A DNA stretch of 19,547 nt from UBA2040 sp002332715. Lineage in GTDB: Bacteria > Bacteroidota > Bacteroidia > Flavobacteriales_D > Crocinitomicaceae. The stretch spans positions 1 through 19,547 of the forward strand of contig JAQWUF010000129.1 in the NCBI GenBank assembly GCA_029242295.1, written 5' to 3'. Of the stretch, positions 1-6,987 are shown in pieces (the stretch's first letter is position 1; the number at the start of each line of letters is the position of its first letter). Made by a program: the position numbers and the translations under genes. A model generated the notes under the pieces. It was not told the DNA's origin. It did no database searches and saw only the letters and a program-made list of their open reading frames with translations.

Positions 1-881
1 TTTAACTGGATGGATATAGGAGTAAGAACATATCCCTTTGACATTAAAAGATTAACAAGTCCTTTATCACCTTGCAGATGTGCAGCTCCAACTGCAATGA
101 ATAAATCATTTTTGTCGAACTCTTGATCTAATTTAGTTACCCATGTTACGTTTCTATTCTCGCTGATAGTGGTATTCATAAATGTAGACATTTCACCTTT
201 GAACTCACCGAATTTGAGCAATTCAGGAAGATTTTGGTCCAAATAATGATTCTGCATTTTTTCCCATTCCTGTTCACTTGAATCGTTTTTACAGACGGTC
301 TGCATGATCAATTCAACCTTGAGTTCATCAGACATAGAATCGAAAAAGCCCATTTGTTCTTCCAAAGTTTCAAACCCTACCACTGGAATGTCGTTTTCTT
401 TTGCAAGAGCGCTTATTGTGAGGTCATAACTTTTGGTGGAAGTCAATAATTTAGCGAAAGCAAGTTGAGAAAAAACGAGTGGTTTGAATTTGCCCATCAA
501 TTTCTCATAAGTTGCCGAGTCCATTCCAAATTCAGTCTTTGTATAATGGTAAACAGAATCACGTTGCACTTTCGACAAAATGTCCGTCATATGACCTTCT
601 TTCATAATGGATAATTCCATTGCCTTTTCTTGATCTTGCAATTCTTCAATTTCAACGCACAAAACATCTGCTTTGCTGATTCTTTTCTTCACTTCTTTTG
701 GAAGCACAAATTTATCTTTGTCTATAAGATGAATTGTTCCATACAAATACCCAACCTTTTTGCTGTCAGGATGTTCAATTTTCCAAAATAAATTGTGTAA
801 ATCATTAGGATCAATTTCCTGTCCTTGAGCGAATAAAAAGGTAAAAAGTAAAGTAAAAAAAATGGAAATAATCGGCTTCAT
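1..881 (-). CDS. TraB/GumN family secreted protein, 3' end cut by window edge
   Basis: I translated this frame by hand; it is open from the ATG at 881 to base 1 with no stop, giving about 293 residues. Residues 1-19 (MKPIISIFFTLLFTFLFAQ) form a signal peptide. The diagnostic TraB/GumN motifs are present in order: YLYGTIHLID (about 45-54, the GTxH motif), VVGFETLEEQ (about 167-176) and FIAVGAAHLQGDKG near the C terminus. The family (PF01963) is related to TIKI-type metalloproteases, and the conserved Gly-x-x-His and Glu residues are thought to bind metal. In bacteria the substrate is generally unknown, so no specific role is claimed. The visible part is nearly full family length, so the stop probably lies just outside the window. 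The start codon directly follows the stop of the upstream methyltransferase gene (TAA then ATG, no gap), which implies cotranscription and probably translational coupling. Confidence 0.85.
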   Translation of the reverse strand, partial: MKPIISIFFTLLFTFLFAQGQEIDPNDLHNLFWKIEHPDSKKVGYLYGTIHLIDKDKFVLPKEVKKRISKADVLCVEIEELQDQEKAMELSIMKEGHMTDILSKVQRDSVYHYTKTEFGMDSATYEKLMGKFKPLVFSQLAFAKLLTSTKSYDLTISALAKENDIPVVGFETLEEQMGFFDSMSDELKVELIMQTVCKNDSSEQEWEKMQNHYLDQNLPELLKFGEFKGEMSTFMNTTISENRNVTWVTKLDQEFDKNDLFIAVGAAHLQGDKGLVNLLMSKGYVLTPISIQL

Positions 882-1601
882 TTATTCAGCTACTTTTATT
901 TCAGTCAGAAAATGATCGTCCTCATCGTACAGTTTGCTGGCGTGAAGGCCTACCTTTTTTGCTATTCGAAAAAGAGTATCGAAATCTACATACAGCCAAT
1001 CGAACCAAGTTCCAACTTCTGATTTATACTTCATCTTAAATCGAAAATTTCCGTAGTATTCCGCATTTAGATTGACCAACATTGAGCCGTCTTCATCTTC
1101 ATACAAGTATTTTATATCGGAGGAATCACAAATTATTTTCCCGCTGGGCGTCAAAAGTGATTTTGCGTGAAGCAAGGTTTTCTCTAGGTTTGAAAGAGTT
1201 CCTGCAATGCCGATTCCATTCATAAGCATTAAAACGGTATCGTATTTTTCATCCTTAACATCGAAGAAGTTAATCTGACGAACTGGAATTTCGGCTTCTT
1301 GCAAATATTCTACCGCTCCAGGAGAAATTTCGATGCATTGAACATCCATATCTAGTTCTTTTATCAAATGTGTTGTATGAGCACCTGCACCAGCGCCAAC
1401 ATCGAGCACTTTTCCGTCACATTCTTCCAAGGCGCGTTTTTCTAATTCTGGCATTTCGTCAAATTTGCGGAACAAAACTTCCAAAGGAATTATGTCATCG
1501 TCACATATGTCAGACATTACGATGATGTCTCCAGGACGGCGATTTTCAGCGTAATCTAATATTCCTTTTCCGATAGGGTCGCCCCATTTTTTACCTTCCA
1601 T
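882..1601 (-). CDS. Class I SAM-dependent methyltransferase, substrate unknown
   Basis: This 239-residue protein has a Rossmann-type SAM-binding fold. Motif I is VLDVGAGAGAHT at about 65-76. An acidic residue that would contact the SAM ribose follows in VQCIEISPGAVEYL, and the motif IV region reads YDTVLMLMNGIGI. The first 60 residues are a separate acidic N-terminal region (CDDDIIPLEVLFRKF). No target-recognition domain or NPPY/DPPY signature is visible, so RNA or DNA base methylation is not supported; a small molecule or protein substrate is equally possible. The ATG at 1601 overlaps the stop of the upstream pRiA4b-like gene by one base (TAATG), and its own stop abuts the ATG of the TraB/GumN gene, so it is the middle member of a three-gene unit. 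Function beyond methyl transfer is not recognisable. Confidence 0.85.
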   Translation of the reverse strand: MEGKKWGDPIGKGILDYAENRRPGDIIVMSDICDDDIIPLEVLFRKFDEMPELEKRALEECDGKVLDVGAGAGAHTTHLIKELDMDVQCIEISPGAVEYLQEAEIPVRQINFFDVKDEKYDTVLMLMNGIGIAGTLSNLEKTLLHAKSLLTPSGKIICDSSDIKYLYEDEDGSMLVNLNAEYYGNFRFKMKYKSEVGTWFDWLYVDFDTLFRIAKKVGLHASKLYDEDDHFLTEIKVAE

Positions 1602-2152
1602 TAAATTTCAAAATCATCAAAATTGCTAAAATCTTCTTCATCGAAGCCATCTTCCATATCATCGAAACCAAAGTCGTCGTCGTCATCGGAATCATCATCT
1701 CCACCAAAAATCTCATTAGAAATCGGTTTAGAATCTTCAAGTGGGGCCTCGCCAATTGCCATTAAAACCACGGGGGAATTAGGCGCATCATCTTGGTAAC
1801 CAATTAATTCGATTAGGAAAATCCACATGCGTAGAAAGTCATATACCAAAATAAACTTTTGATCTCCGTCAGAAATGAAATCTTTCATTTTGGCAGTTGC
1901 CATAACCGTGGGGAGCTCGTCCGCCTTGTCAGACTCATCATACCTCATGTCCATCCAGCTGATTTCATGGCCCTTATCCCAATCTTCATTGGAGACATAA
2001 AAAGAAGCCATTTCTTGTCCAGCGAAGTTGAATGACTTTTTTATCGTTTCATAAAACACTTCAAAAGTATCTTCGGTGCTTACTAGAATATCACGAAAAA
2101 CTTCTTGGCTTTGTTCACTATCGAGTAGAACTCTAAATTTTAATCCCTTCAT
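1601..2152 (-). CDS. pRiA4b ORF-3-like protein with acidic tail
   Basis: This 183-residue protein resembles the plasmid pRiA4b ORF-3-like family (PF07929). It opens with a short beta strand (MKGLKFRVLLD), followed by a ubiquitin-like arrangement and the family-typical segment FILVYDFLRMWIFLIEL at about 100-116. From about residue 150 to the end the sequence is almost all Asp, Glu, Phe, Gly and Ser (GDDDSDDDDDFGFDD), a disordered acidic tail common in Bacteroidota members. The molecular role of the family is unknown; it often occurs as a passenger in mobile elements, but nothing mobile is visible here. It is the first gene of the unit continuing into the methyltransferase and TraB/GumN genes, and a -7-like TAnnTTTG box lies about 28 bases upstream of its ATG. 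Alternatives are few; family assignment is moderately sure, function unknown. Confidence 0.75.
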   Translation of the reverse strand: MKGLKFRVLLDSEQSQEVFRDILVSTEDTFEVFYETIKKSFNFAGQEMASFYVSNEDWDKGHEISWMDMRYDESDKADELPTVMATAKMKDFISDGDQKFILVYDFLRMWIFLIELIGYQDDAPNSPVVLMAIGEAPLEDSKPISNEIFGGDDDSDDDDDFGFDDMEDGFDEEDFSNFDDFEI

Positions 2153-2179
2153 TTCAATTGGCCCCTTGCTTGGGTGTTA

Positions 2180-2187
2180 CAAATTTA
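2180..2187 (-). promoter_or_regulatory. Putative -7 promoter box for the pRiA4b/methyltransferase/TraB unit
   Basis: On the minus strand this reads TAAATTTG, an exact match to the Bacteroidota -7 consensus TAnnTTTG. It lies between the cca stop and the ATG at 2152, giving a predicted leader of about 24 bases. No good TTTG -33 element is present at 19-21 bases upstream, where the end of cca lies, so the call is tentative. Confidence 0.4.
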
Positions 2188-2200
2188 CAATATTATTCGG

Positions 2201-3625
2201 CTATTTGCTTGCTGAATCAGACGCTTTTAACCCAATTTTAGTACCTAATTCCAGCATCAATTTGTATGCCGCTTCGTATTCATTTGGAATCTCACCATCC
2301 AAAATAGCCTCTTTTATGTCGGCCTTAATGTTTCCAATATGGGCGCATGGTCCCAAATCAAAAATCTTCATTATTAATTCGCCGCTTATTGGAGGTTGGA
2401 AATTACGCACATGATCTTTCTGTTCGATATCTTTCATCTTCTGAACGACATTTTCAAAATTCTTCTTGAATTTCTTGACTTTCATTTCGTTCTTAGAGGT
2501 AATATCTGCATTGCACAGAGTCATCAAAGATTCGATATCATCTCCAGCTTCGAAAAGTAGACGTCGCACTGCAGAATCGCTTACATGGTCATGGACCAGA
2601 GATATTGGACGCAAATGCAAGCGCACCATTTTTTGAACGAATTTCATTTTGTGATCGAGAGGCAATTTCAATCGTGTAAAAATTTTCGGTGTCATTCGAG
2701 CACCTAAATCTTCGTGTCCGTGGAAAGTCCATCCCACTTTTTGATCGAATCGTTTGGTTGGTGCTTTGGCAATGTCGTGCATTATCGCAGCCCACCTCAA
2801 CCATAAATCGTCCGTATTTTCAGAAATGTTATCGAGAACTTCCAATGTATGGAAGAAGTTATCCTTATGTGATTTTCCGTGGATCGTTTCTATGCCTTGT
2901 AGGGCAACTAATTCAGGAAAGAACTGGTGCAATAAATGGGTCGAATAGGCGAGTTTGAATCCTCTTGATGGCGTAGGACTTAAAATGATTTTATTCAATT
3001 CATCCATGATTCTTTCCATCGAAATAATCTGCAATCTTTCCGAATTTTCTTTAATCGCTTTTAAACTACTCGATTCGATTTTGAAGTCTAATTGTGAAGC
3101 AAAACGGATGGCACGCATCATTCTTAGAGGGTCGTCGCTATACGTTTTTTCAGGTTCAAGCGGGGTGCGTAGGATTCCTTTTTCTAAATCTTCGATACCG
3201 TTGAAAGGGTCAATGAGTTCACCAAAATTATCTTTATGAAGTGAAAGTGCCATCGCGTTGATCGTAAAATCTCGACGGTTTTGATCATCTTCCATGGTTC
3301 CATTTTCGACAATAGGTTTTCTAGAATCACGTTGATAGGATTCTTTACGTGCTCCTACAAATTCAACTTCTAAATCTTTGTATTTGAATTGTGCTGTTCC
3401 AAATTTCTTGAAAAAGGAAACTTTCTTCACCCGCAGTTTTTCGCCGCACATTTCAGCAAGTTTCAAACCATTTCCTACAACAACTATATCGATGTCTTTG
3501 GAAGGGCGATCTAAAAGTAAGTCACGCACAAAACCACCAATCACATATGCTTCCAGATTATTTTCTGTCACAATTTGGGAGGCAACCTTAAAAACAGGGT
3601 GTTGAAGATGTATAGCGTAATTCAT
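2201..3625 (-). CDS. cca: CCA tRNA nucleotidyltransferase with HD domain
   Basis: Cca adds or repairs the 3'-terminal CCA of tRNAs using CTP and ATP, a step needed for aminoacylation. The 474-residue product has the class II poly(A) polymerase/nucleotidyltransferase head: GGFVRDLLL (about 30-38), the catalytic DIDIVVVG, then RRDFTINAMA, and the neck motif DDPLRMMRAIRFA. A C-terminal HD region follows, with RWAAIMHDIAKAP and FHGHEDLGARM, as in many bacterial CCA enzymes where it carries phosphohydrolase activity. Length matches Bacteroidota homologues. I chose the ATG at 3625. A TTG 12 bases upstream is in frame, but it sits inside the -7 promoter box and would not be transcribed. The gene has its own promoter and is not fused to the downstream pRiA4b unit. 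Confidence 0.95.
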   Translation of the reverse strand: MNYAIHLQHPVFKVASQIVTENNLEAYVIGGFVRDLLLDRPSKDIDIVVVGNGLKLAEMCGEKLRVKKVSFFKKFGTAQFKYKDLEVEFVGARKESYQRDSRKPIVENGTMEDDQNRRDFTINAMALSLHKDNFGELIDPFNGIEDLEKGILRTPLEPEKTYSDDPLRMMRAIRFASQLDFKIESSSLKAIKENSERLQIISMERIMDELNKIILSPTPSRGFKLAYSTHLLHQFFPELVALQGIETIHGKSHKDNFFHTLEVLDNISENTDDLWLRWAAIMHDIAKAPTKRFDQKVGWTFHGHEDLGARMTPKIFTRLKLPLDHKMKFVQKMVRLHLRPISLVHDHVSDSAVRRLLFEAGDDIESLMTLCNADITSKNEMKVKKFKKNFENVVQKMKDIEQKDHVRNFQPPISGELIMKIFDLGPCAHIGNIKADIKEAILDGEIPNEYEAAYKLMLELGTKIGLKASDSASK

Positions 3626-3634
3626 TTTCGGGTG

Positions 3635-3665
3635 CAAAGATAGTCAGTTCTTCGGAGGTGACAAA
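3635..3665 (-). promoter_or_regulatory. Bacteroidota-type promoter for cca
   Basis: On the minus strand TTTG (3665-3662) is followed by exactly 19 bases and then TATCTTTG (3642-3635), a full match to the TTTG-N19-TAnnTTTG consensus. Transcription would begin near 3631, only about six bases before the ATG at 3625, so the mRNA would be almost leaderless. The position rules out the in-frame TTG at 3637 as a start. Confidence 0.75.
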
Positions 3666-3744
3666 GTGGTTTTTTAAATGTTATTTTAGACATTAAATTA
3701 TTGAAATACAAACGATTTAGTAATAGATAATATACCTACTTCGA

Positions 3745-4423
3745 CTAATTTCTGCTCCATTCGCTCCAAGAACCAACATATAGGTTTGGAAAGTCAAAAC
3801 CCGCATGACAAATGGCTAATATGGAATGGCAGGCAGTTATTCCTGATCCGCAATGAACGACCACATCACTCATTTCTTTATCCAAGAAAGTCGCTTCGTA
3901 TTTAATTCGAAGTTGATCAACCGGCAAAAAATATCCATTTTCATTTAAATTTTCTTTGAACGGAATGTTGATAGTGCCCGGAATATGAGCTGCAATTAAG
4001 TCGATTGGTTCAAAATCACCATTATATCTTTCTGATTCGCGAACATCAATCATTAAAAATCGAGAATTGTCGTCATCCTCTTTAATTTATTTCATTTTGA
4101 TAGTAGGTAGAACCCACGAATCGACTGGGTAGTTTTCTGTCCTTGGCACTTCCTCAATTCCTAAGTGAGTAGAAAATTCTGCCAACAAATACCTAGTTTA
4201 CCTATTGAAATACAAAAAGTCTTCAAGTGAAGGTAAAGGATGACGTCCACCGAATTTCGGATCTTGAACTGTATTACTCAATTCGGTATTTGTGTCAACG
4301 AATAAAGCGCCTTTTAAATGGAAATCGCTATACTCTTTTTGCGGTTTTAGAGTTACTAGCATCGATTAGAATAATATTTTGTGATGTCTGGAGTGCAGAT
4401 ATCAAAGGGGAATGCGTCCTCAT
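3745..4423 (-). pseudogene. Decayed rhodanese/3-mercaptopyruvate sulfurtransferase
   Basis: This is the remnant of a two-domain sulfurtransferase of the rhodanese/SseA type. Four pieces read in order. From the ATG at 4423 there is NIILIDASNSKTAK, in one frame. After a single extra A in an A5 run (4336-4340) the frame switches to EYSDFHLKGALFVDTN and continues to GGRHPLPSLEDFLYFNR, ending at an in-frame TAA (4198-4200). The same frame resumes with EFSTHLGIEE, then jumps to YPVDSWVLPT, so most of the second half of the N-terminal domain (about 50-60 residues) is deleted. A second TAA lies at 4087-4089. The C-terminal catalytic domain is intact, from MIDVRESERY to GSWSEWSRN, including the sulfur-accepting loop CGSGITAC. 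The ancestral ATG overlaps the tsaC stop (ATGA), so the gene was once coupled to tsaC. The C-terminal 102 residues could still be translated alone, but a lone catalytic domain without its partner is unlikely to work normally. Confidence 0.88.
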
Positions 4424-4980
4424 TTTCTAATTATTTGAACAGTTCCATCCAAATCAACTTTGATAATTTGAGATGGAAAGTTCAATTGTTCATTGACCCT
4501 TTCCATCAAACAGAAATCTACTTTGCTTTTTATTTCCTTTGAAATCTCACCATAATTTTTCCCAAAATCTTCACCGGAAAGATTGGCAGAGGTGCTAACC
4601 AATGGTTTTCTCATACCACGTATCAATTTTAGACAAATAGGGTCGGTGGTGATTCGTATCCCAATCGAGCCATCTTCTGCCAGAACACTTGGAGCTAATT
4701 TCCTTGCATTCGGGTAAATGATAGTCAATGGTCTCGTCGATAAATCTACTAAATCGTAGACTACATCCGCAAAATCAGGAATGTATAACTCAACCATGTT
4801 GAAGCTATCAGCTAAAAGAACGAAGCTTTTGTTTTGGGGTCGTTTTTTAATGTCTAATATTTTTTGGCAAGCCTCCTCGTTGGAGGCATCACAGCCAATT
4901 CCCCAAATGGTATCTGTTGGGTAGAGTATGGTTCCACCTGATTTCAGGGTTTCTATTGCTTTGTTTATTGATTCATTCAT
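4420..4980 (-). CDS. tsaC: L-threonylcarbamoyladenylate synthase (TsaC/Sua5/YrdC type)
   Basis: The enzyme makes threonylcarbamoyl-AMP from threonine, bicarbonate and ATP, the first step of t6A formation at position 37 of ANN-decoding tRNAs. The 186-residue YrdC domain stands alone without the extra Sua5 C-terminal domain. Visible signatures are PTDTIWGIGCDA (21-32), KKRPQNKSF (about 45-53), RPLTIIYP (about 83-90) and STSANLSG (129-136). The start is the ATG at 4980, which matches the usual short N terminus of the family. The gene lies downstream of trmD on the same strand, separated by a 120-base gap with a GC-rich repeat-like insert, and its stop overlaps the ATG of the broken sulfurtransferase. 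A paralogue of the less specific YciO type cannot be wholly excluded, but length and motifs favour the tRNA enzyme. Confidence 0.9.
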   Translation of the reverse strand: MNESINKAIETLKSGGTILYPTDTIWGIGCDASNEEACQKILDIKKRPQNKSFVLLADSFNMVELYIPDFADVVYDLVDLSTRPLTIIYPNARKLAPSVLAEDGSIGIRITTDPICLKLIRGMRKPLVSTSANLSGEDFGKNYGEISKEIKSKVDFCLMERVNEQLNFPSQIIKVDLDGTVQIIRK

Positions 4981-5018
4981 GGCAAAAACATAATATTAAA
5001 GAATAAGGAATTAACTTC

Positions 5019-5066
5019 GTTGCTGCCTTCGGCGGTCGCGAACCTGCCTGCATGTTGGCGAACAAC
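5019..5066. repeat. GC-rich repeat-like insert between trmD and tsaC
   Basis: Within an AT-rich gap sits a conspicuously GC-rich block bounded by GTTG and CAAC. It contains CTGCCTTCGGC and two copies of the GTTCGC/GCGAAC hexamer. CTGCCTTCGGC differs by one base from CTGCCTTGCGGC in the inverted repeat at 14726-14783, which suggests a shared dispersed palindromic repeat family. No clean long hairpin could be drawn by eye, so this is weakly supported. Confidence 0.35.
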
Positions 5067-5100
5067 TTTTTGAGGATTTAAGGAGCTGCACGCAGTTAAA

Positions 5101-5775
5101 TTAATACAACAAATCTGGTCTCCGCTTCGTCGTTCTATCCAAAGCTTGTTCCTCACGCCAAGCATCAATCTTTTTAAAATCACCAGAAAGCAAAACTTCA
5201 GGAACCTTCCAGCCATTAAATTCTGGAGGACGAGTATAAACGGGTGGTGACAATAAATTATCTTGAAAACTATCGGTGAGAGCTGAAGTTTCATCGTTTA
5301 AAACTCCAGGAAGCAATCGAACCACAGAATCAACAACAACTGCTGCAGCCAATTCACCGCCAGATAATACATACGATCCAATCGATATTTCTTTGGTGAT
5401 ATAATGTTCACGGATTCGTTCATCAACTCCTTTGTAATGTCCGCAAAGAATCATGAGATTGCCTTTCAAAGACAAATCATTGCAATCGCCTTGGTCCAAT
5501 ACCTCTCCATCAGGCGTCATGTAGATTATTTCATCATAATCTCGTTCTGCTTTCAATTTGTCAATCAAGGCCGCAATGGGTTCTATGCTCATCACCATTC
5601 CAGCGCCACCTCCATATTGGTAGTCATCGACGTTTTTGTGTTTGTTCGTCGAATAATCGCGGATGTTGTGCATGTGAATTTCAACAAGTCCTTTTTCCTG
5701 TGCTCGTTTCATGATGGAAGCAGAAAAGGGCCCTTCGAGTAATTCGGGTAACAAAGTGAGAATGTCTATTCGCAT
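5101..5775 (-). CDS. trmD: tRNA (guanine-N1)-methyltransferase TrmD
   Basis: TrmD is the SPOUT-fold homodimeric enzyme that makes m1G37 in tRNAs with a G36pG37 sequence, preventing +1 frameshifting. The 224-residue product has the canonical opening MRIDILTLLPELLEGPF, the segment DDYQYGGGAGMVM (about 50-62), and the trefoil-knot SAM-binding motifs MILCGHYKGVDERI (about 108-121) and SIGSYVLSGGELA (about 131-143). Length is normal. A longer reading from a TTG at 5793 adds six residues not found in the family, and the TAAATTTG promoter box lies within it, so the ATG at 5775 is preferred. It is not in the common rpsP-rimM-trmD-rplS operon; here it follows a prohibitin gene by 26 bases. Confidence 0.95.
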   Translation of the reverse strand: MRIDILTLLPELLEGPFSASIMKRAQEKGLVEIHMHNIRDYSTNKHKNVDDYQYGGGAGMVMSIEPIAALIDKLKAERDYDEIIYMTPDGEVLDQGDCNDLSLKGNLMILCGHYKGVDERIREHYITKEISIGSYVLSGGELAAAVVVDSVVRLLPGVLNDETSALTDSFQDNLLSPPVYTRPPEFNGWKVPEVLLSGDFKKIDAWREEQALDRTTKRRPDLLY

Positions 5776-5778
5776 AGG

Positions 5779-5786
5779 CAAATTTA
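5779..5786 (-). promoter_or_regulatory. Putative -7 promoter box for trmD
   Basis: The minus strand reads TAAATTTG, matching TAnnTTTG, three bases before the trmD ATG. If the element sits at -11 to -4, transcription would start on or next to the A of the ATG, giving a leaderless mRNA. The -33 element is weak. Read-through from the upstream prohibitin gene is an alternative way to transcribe trmD. Confidence 0.45.
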
Positions 5787-5801
5787 CATGCAAATTATGG
5801 A

Positions 5802-6668
5802 TTATTTGTAACCCTTTAGCACAGAAACTCCAGCACCAAATACATTGCTCTCACCATAAGGGGAGCCAATACCATCCCATTTTTCCCATTTCTTTAATTC
5901 AATATAGGATGGATTTTGTGAGATTTGTTTGGCTTCCAATGAGATCGCTTCGGCTTTAAATCGAGCTGAGATAACTAAAGAAGAATCCCCTCGAGCTTTT
6001 TCAATACGAGCATTAGCCAGGTATTCTTGTTCTTTTTGTTTTTCTTTTGCTGTCTGATTACGTTGTTTTTGTGTTTCCTTGTTGGTAATCTCGCCAGCAA
6101 TATTCGGAGGAAGATTCACATCGGCAATTTCTACATAGTGCAAGGTTATGTAGTTTCCTTTAAAATCGTTTTGAAGAATAGATTCTATTTCTCCCTCTAA
6201 GGCTTCACGTTTTGAACTATATACTTGTTCATAGGTGTATCGGCCTATTACATCTTTAATGGCACCTTGTGCTTTGTCGTCGATAAAAGTAATGAATTCG
6301 GGTCCGTGCTTCAAGTGAAGATTGGCTATTTTTCCAGCAGTCGCAGAATAGTTAACGGCAATTTTTACGTTAATATCCGTTCCGTTAATATCCATTACCT
6401 CTGACGAATACGATTTCGACTGTTGTCGTGTGTTGTAAGTAATCATTTCATTCCATGGGGCAATTAAAATGGTTCCTTCGCCATACGTTTTTTGTTTTTC
6501 TACTCCACCGCCATAAGGTCGATAAACGAATCCTTCTTCACCTGGATTGATATCTGTCCACGACCTAAAAAAGAGTACGATTAAGATTAATCCTACCACA
6601 CCAAGTGCAACATACCTTCTTATTTTTTTCGGATCTAAGTTTTGAAATTGTTTCTGAAATTCACTCAT
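5802..6668 (-). CDS. Prohibitin/SPFH-domain membrane protein
   Basis: This 288-residue protein has a cytoplasmic N-terminal stretch, one transmembrane helix at about 19-34 (YVALGVVGLILIVLFF) and a prohibitin-type SPFH (band 7) domain from about 38 to 195. The domain contains INPGEEGFVYRPYGGG, VMDINGTDINVKIAVNY and IADVNLPPNIAGEI. A charged, Gln/Lys/Glu-rich helix follows (about 195-230, e.g. NKETQKQRNQTAKEKQKEQE), typical of the coiled coil by which SPFH proteins form large ring assemblies on membranes. Family members organise membrane microdomains and, as HflK/C or prohibitins, regulate FtsH-type proteases; whether that applies here is inference. The ATG overlaps the stop of the 64-residue membrane protein gene by the ATGA arrangement, so the two are probably translationally coupled. 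Confidence 0.88.
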   Translation of the reverse strand: MSEFQKQFQNLDPKKIRRYVALGVVGLILIVLFFRSWTDINPGEEGFVYRPYGGGVEKQKTYGEGTILIAPWNEMITYNTRQQSKSYSSEVMDINGTDINVKIAVNYSATAGKIANLHLKHGPEFITFIDDKAQGAIKDVIGRYTYEQVYSSKREALEGEIESILQNDFKGNYITLHYVEIADVNLPPNIAGEITNKETQKQRNQTAKEKQKEQEYLANARIEKARGDSSLVISARFKAEAISLEAKQISQNPSYIELKKWEKWDGIGSPYGESNVFGAGVSVLKGYK

Positions 6669-6859
6669 GTCTTATTTTCGTTATTTTTTTTGCTGATATA
6701 ATCAATTACTAAATAGGTTACGCCTACAATCAGACCAATTGCCATGACTTTAATAAACGGTGGGCCTTTTAAGAGATATTTGAAAGACACGAATATGACG
6801 CCTGTTATTATAATTACACCAAACAATATTCTGTATATATTTTGGGTTTTCTTATCCAT
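6665..6859 (-). CDS. Small two-helix membrane protein coupled to prohibitin
   Basis: This 64-residue protein is not recognised as a named family. It has a short basic N terminus (MDKKTQNIYR), a hydrophobic helix at about 9-30, a KGPPF turn and a second helix at about 34-55 (IKVMAIGLIVGVTYLVIDYI), then a hydrophilic Lys/Asn-rich tail. Both termini are therefore probably cytoplasmic. It is a real gene rather than a shadow: base composition fits, it starts with ATG, and its TGA overlaps the prohibitin ATG. A degenerate -7 box (TACCTTTA, minus strand) lies five bases upstream. Its position suggests a partner or assembly factor for the SPFH protein, which is inference from coupling only. Confidence 0.75.
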   Translation of the reverse strand: MDKKTQNIYRILFGVIIITGVIFVSFKYLLKGPPFIKVMAIGLIVGVTYLVIDYISKKNNENKT

Positions 6860-6987
6860 AATTTTAAAGGTAATGTTTATTATTAGGAGACTCGGACTAA
6901 TTAAGAAATATTCTGAATTTTCTGCCTAGTTTATCTGAATTGGACTTATTCCGTACTTTTATCTTCCTTATTCGTAAAATAAAAAAT

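Noticed and set aside
3745..4053. A functional stand-alone single-domain rhodanese starting at 4053
   Set aside because: Homologous sequence continues in frame upstream through the stop codon at 4087-4089, so the ATG is an internal Met of a broken two-domain gene rather than a natural start.
4977..5294. 105-codon minus-strand open frame overlapping the 3' part of trmD and the gap before tsaC
   Set aside because: Most of it is trmD in another frame, and the end is only the GC-rich repeat-like block translated; no start signal or family resemblance.
6930..6961. Possible promoter TTTA-N20-TACTTTTA upstream of the M14 peptidase
   Set aside because: Both elements deviate from consensus; kept out of the feature list as unsupported.
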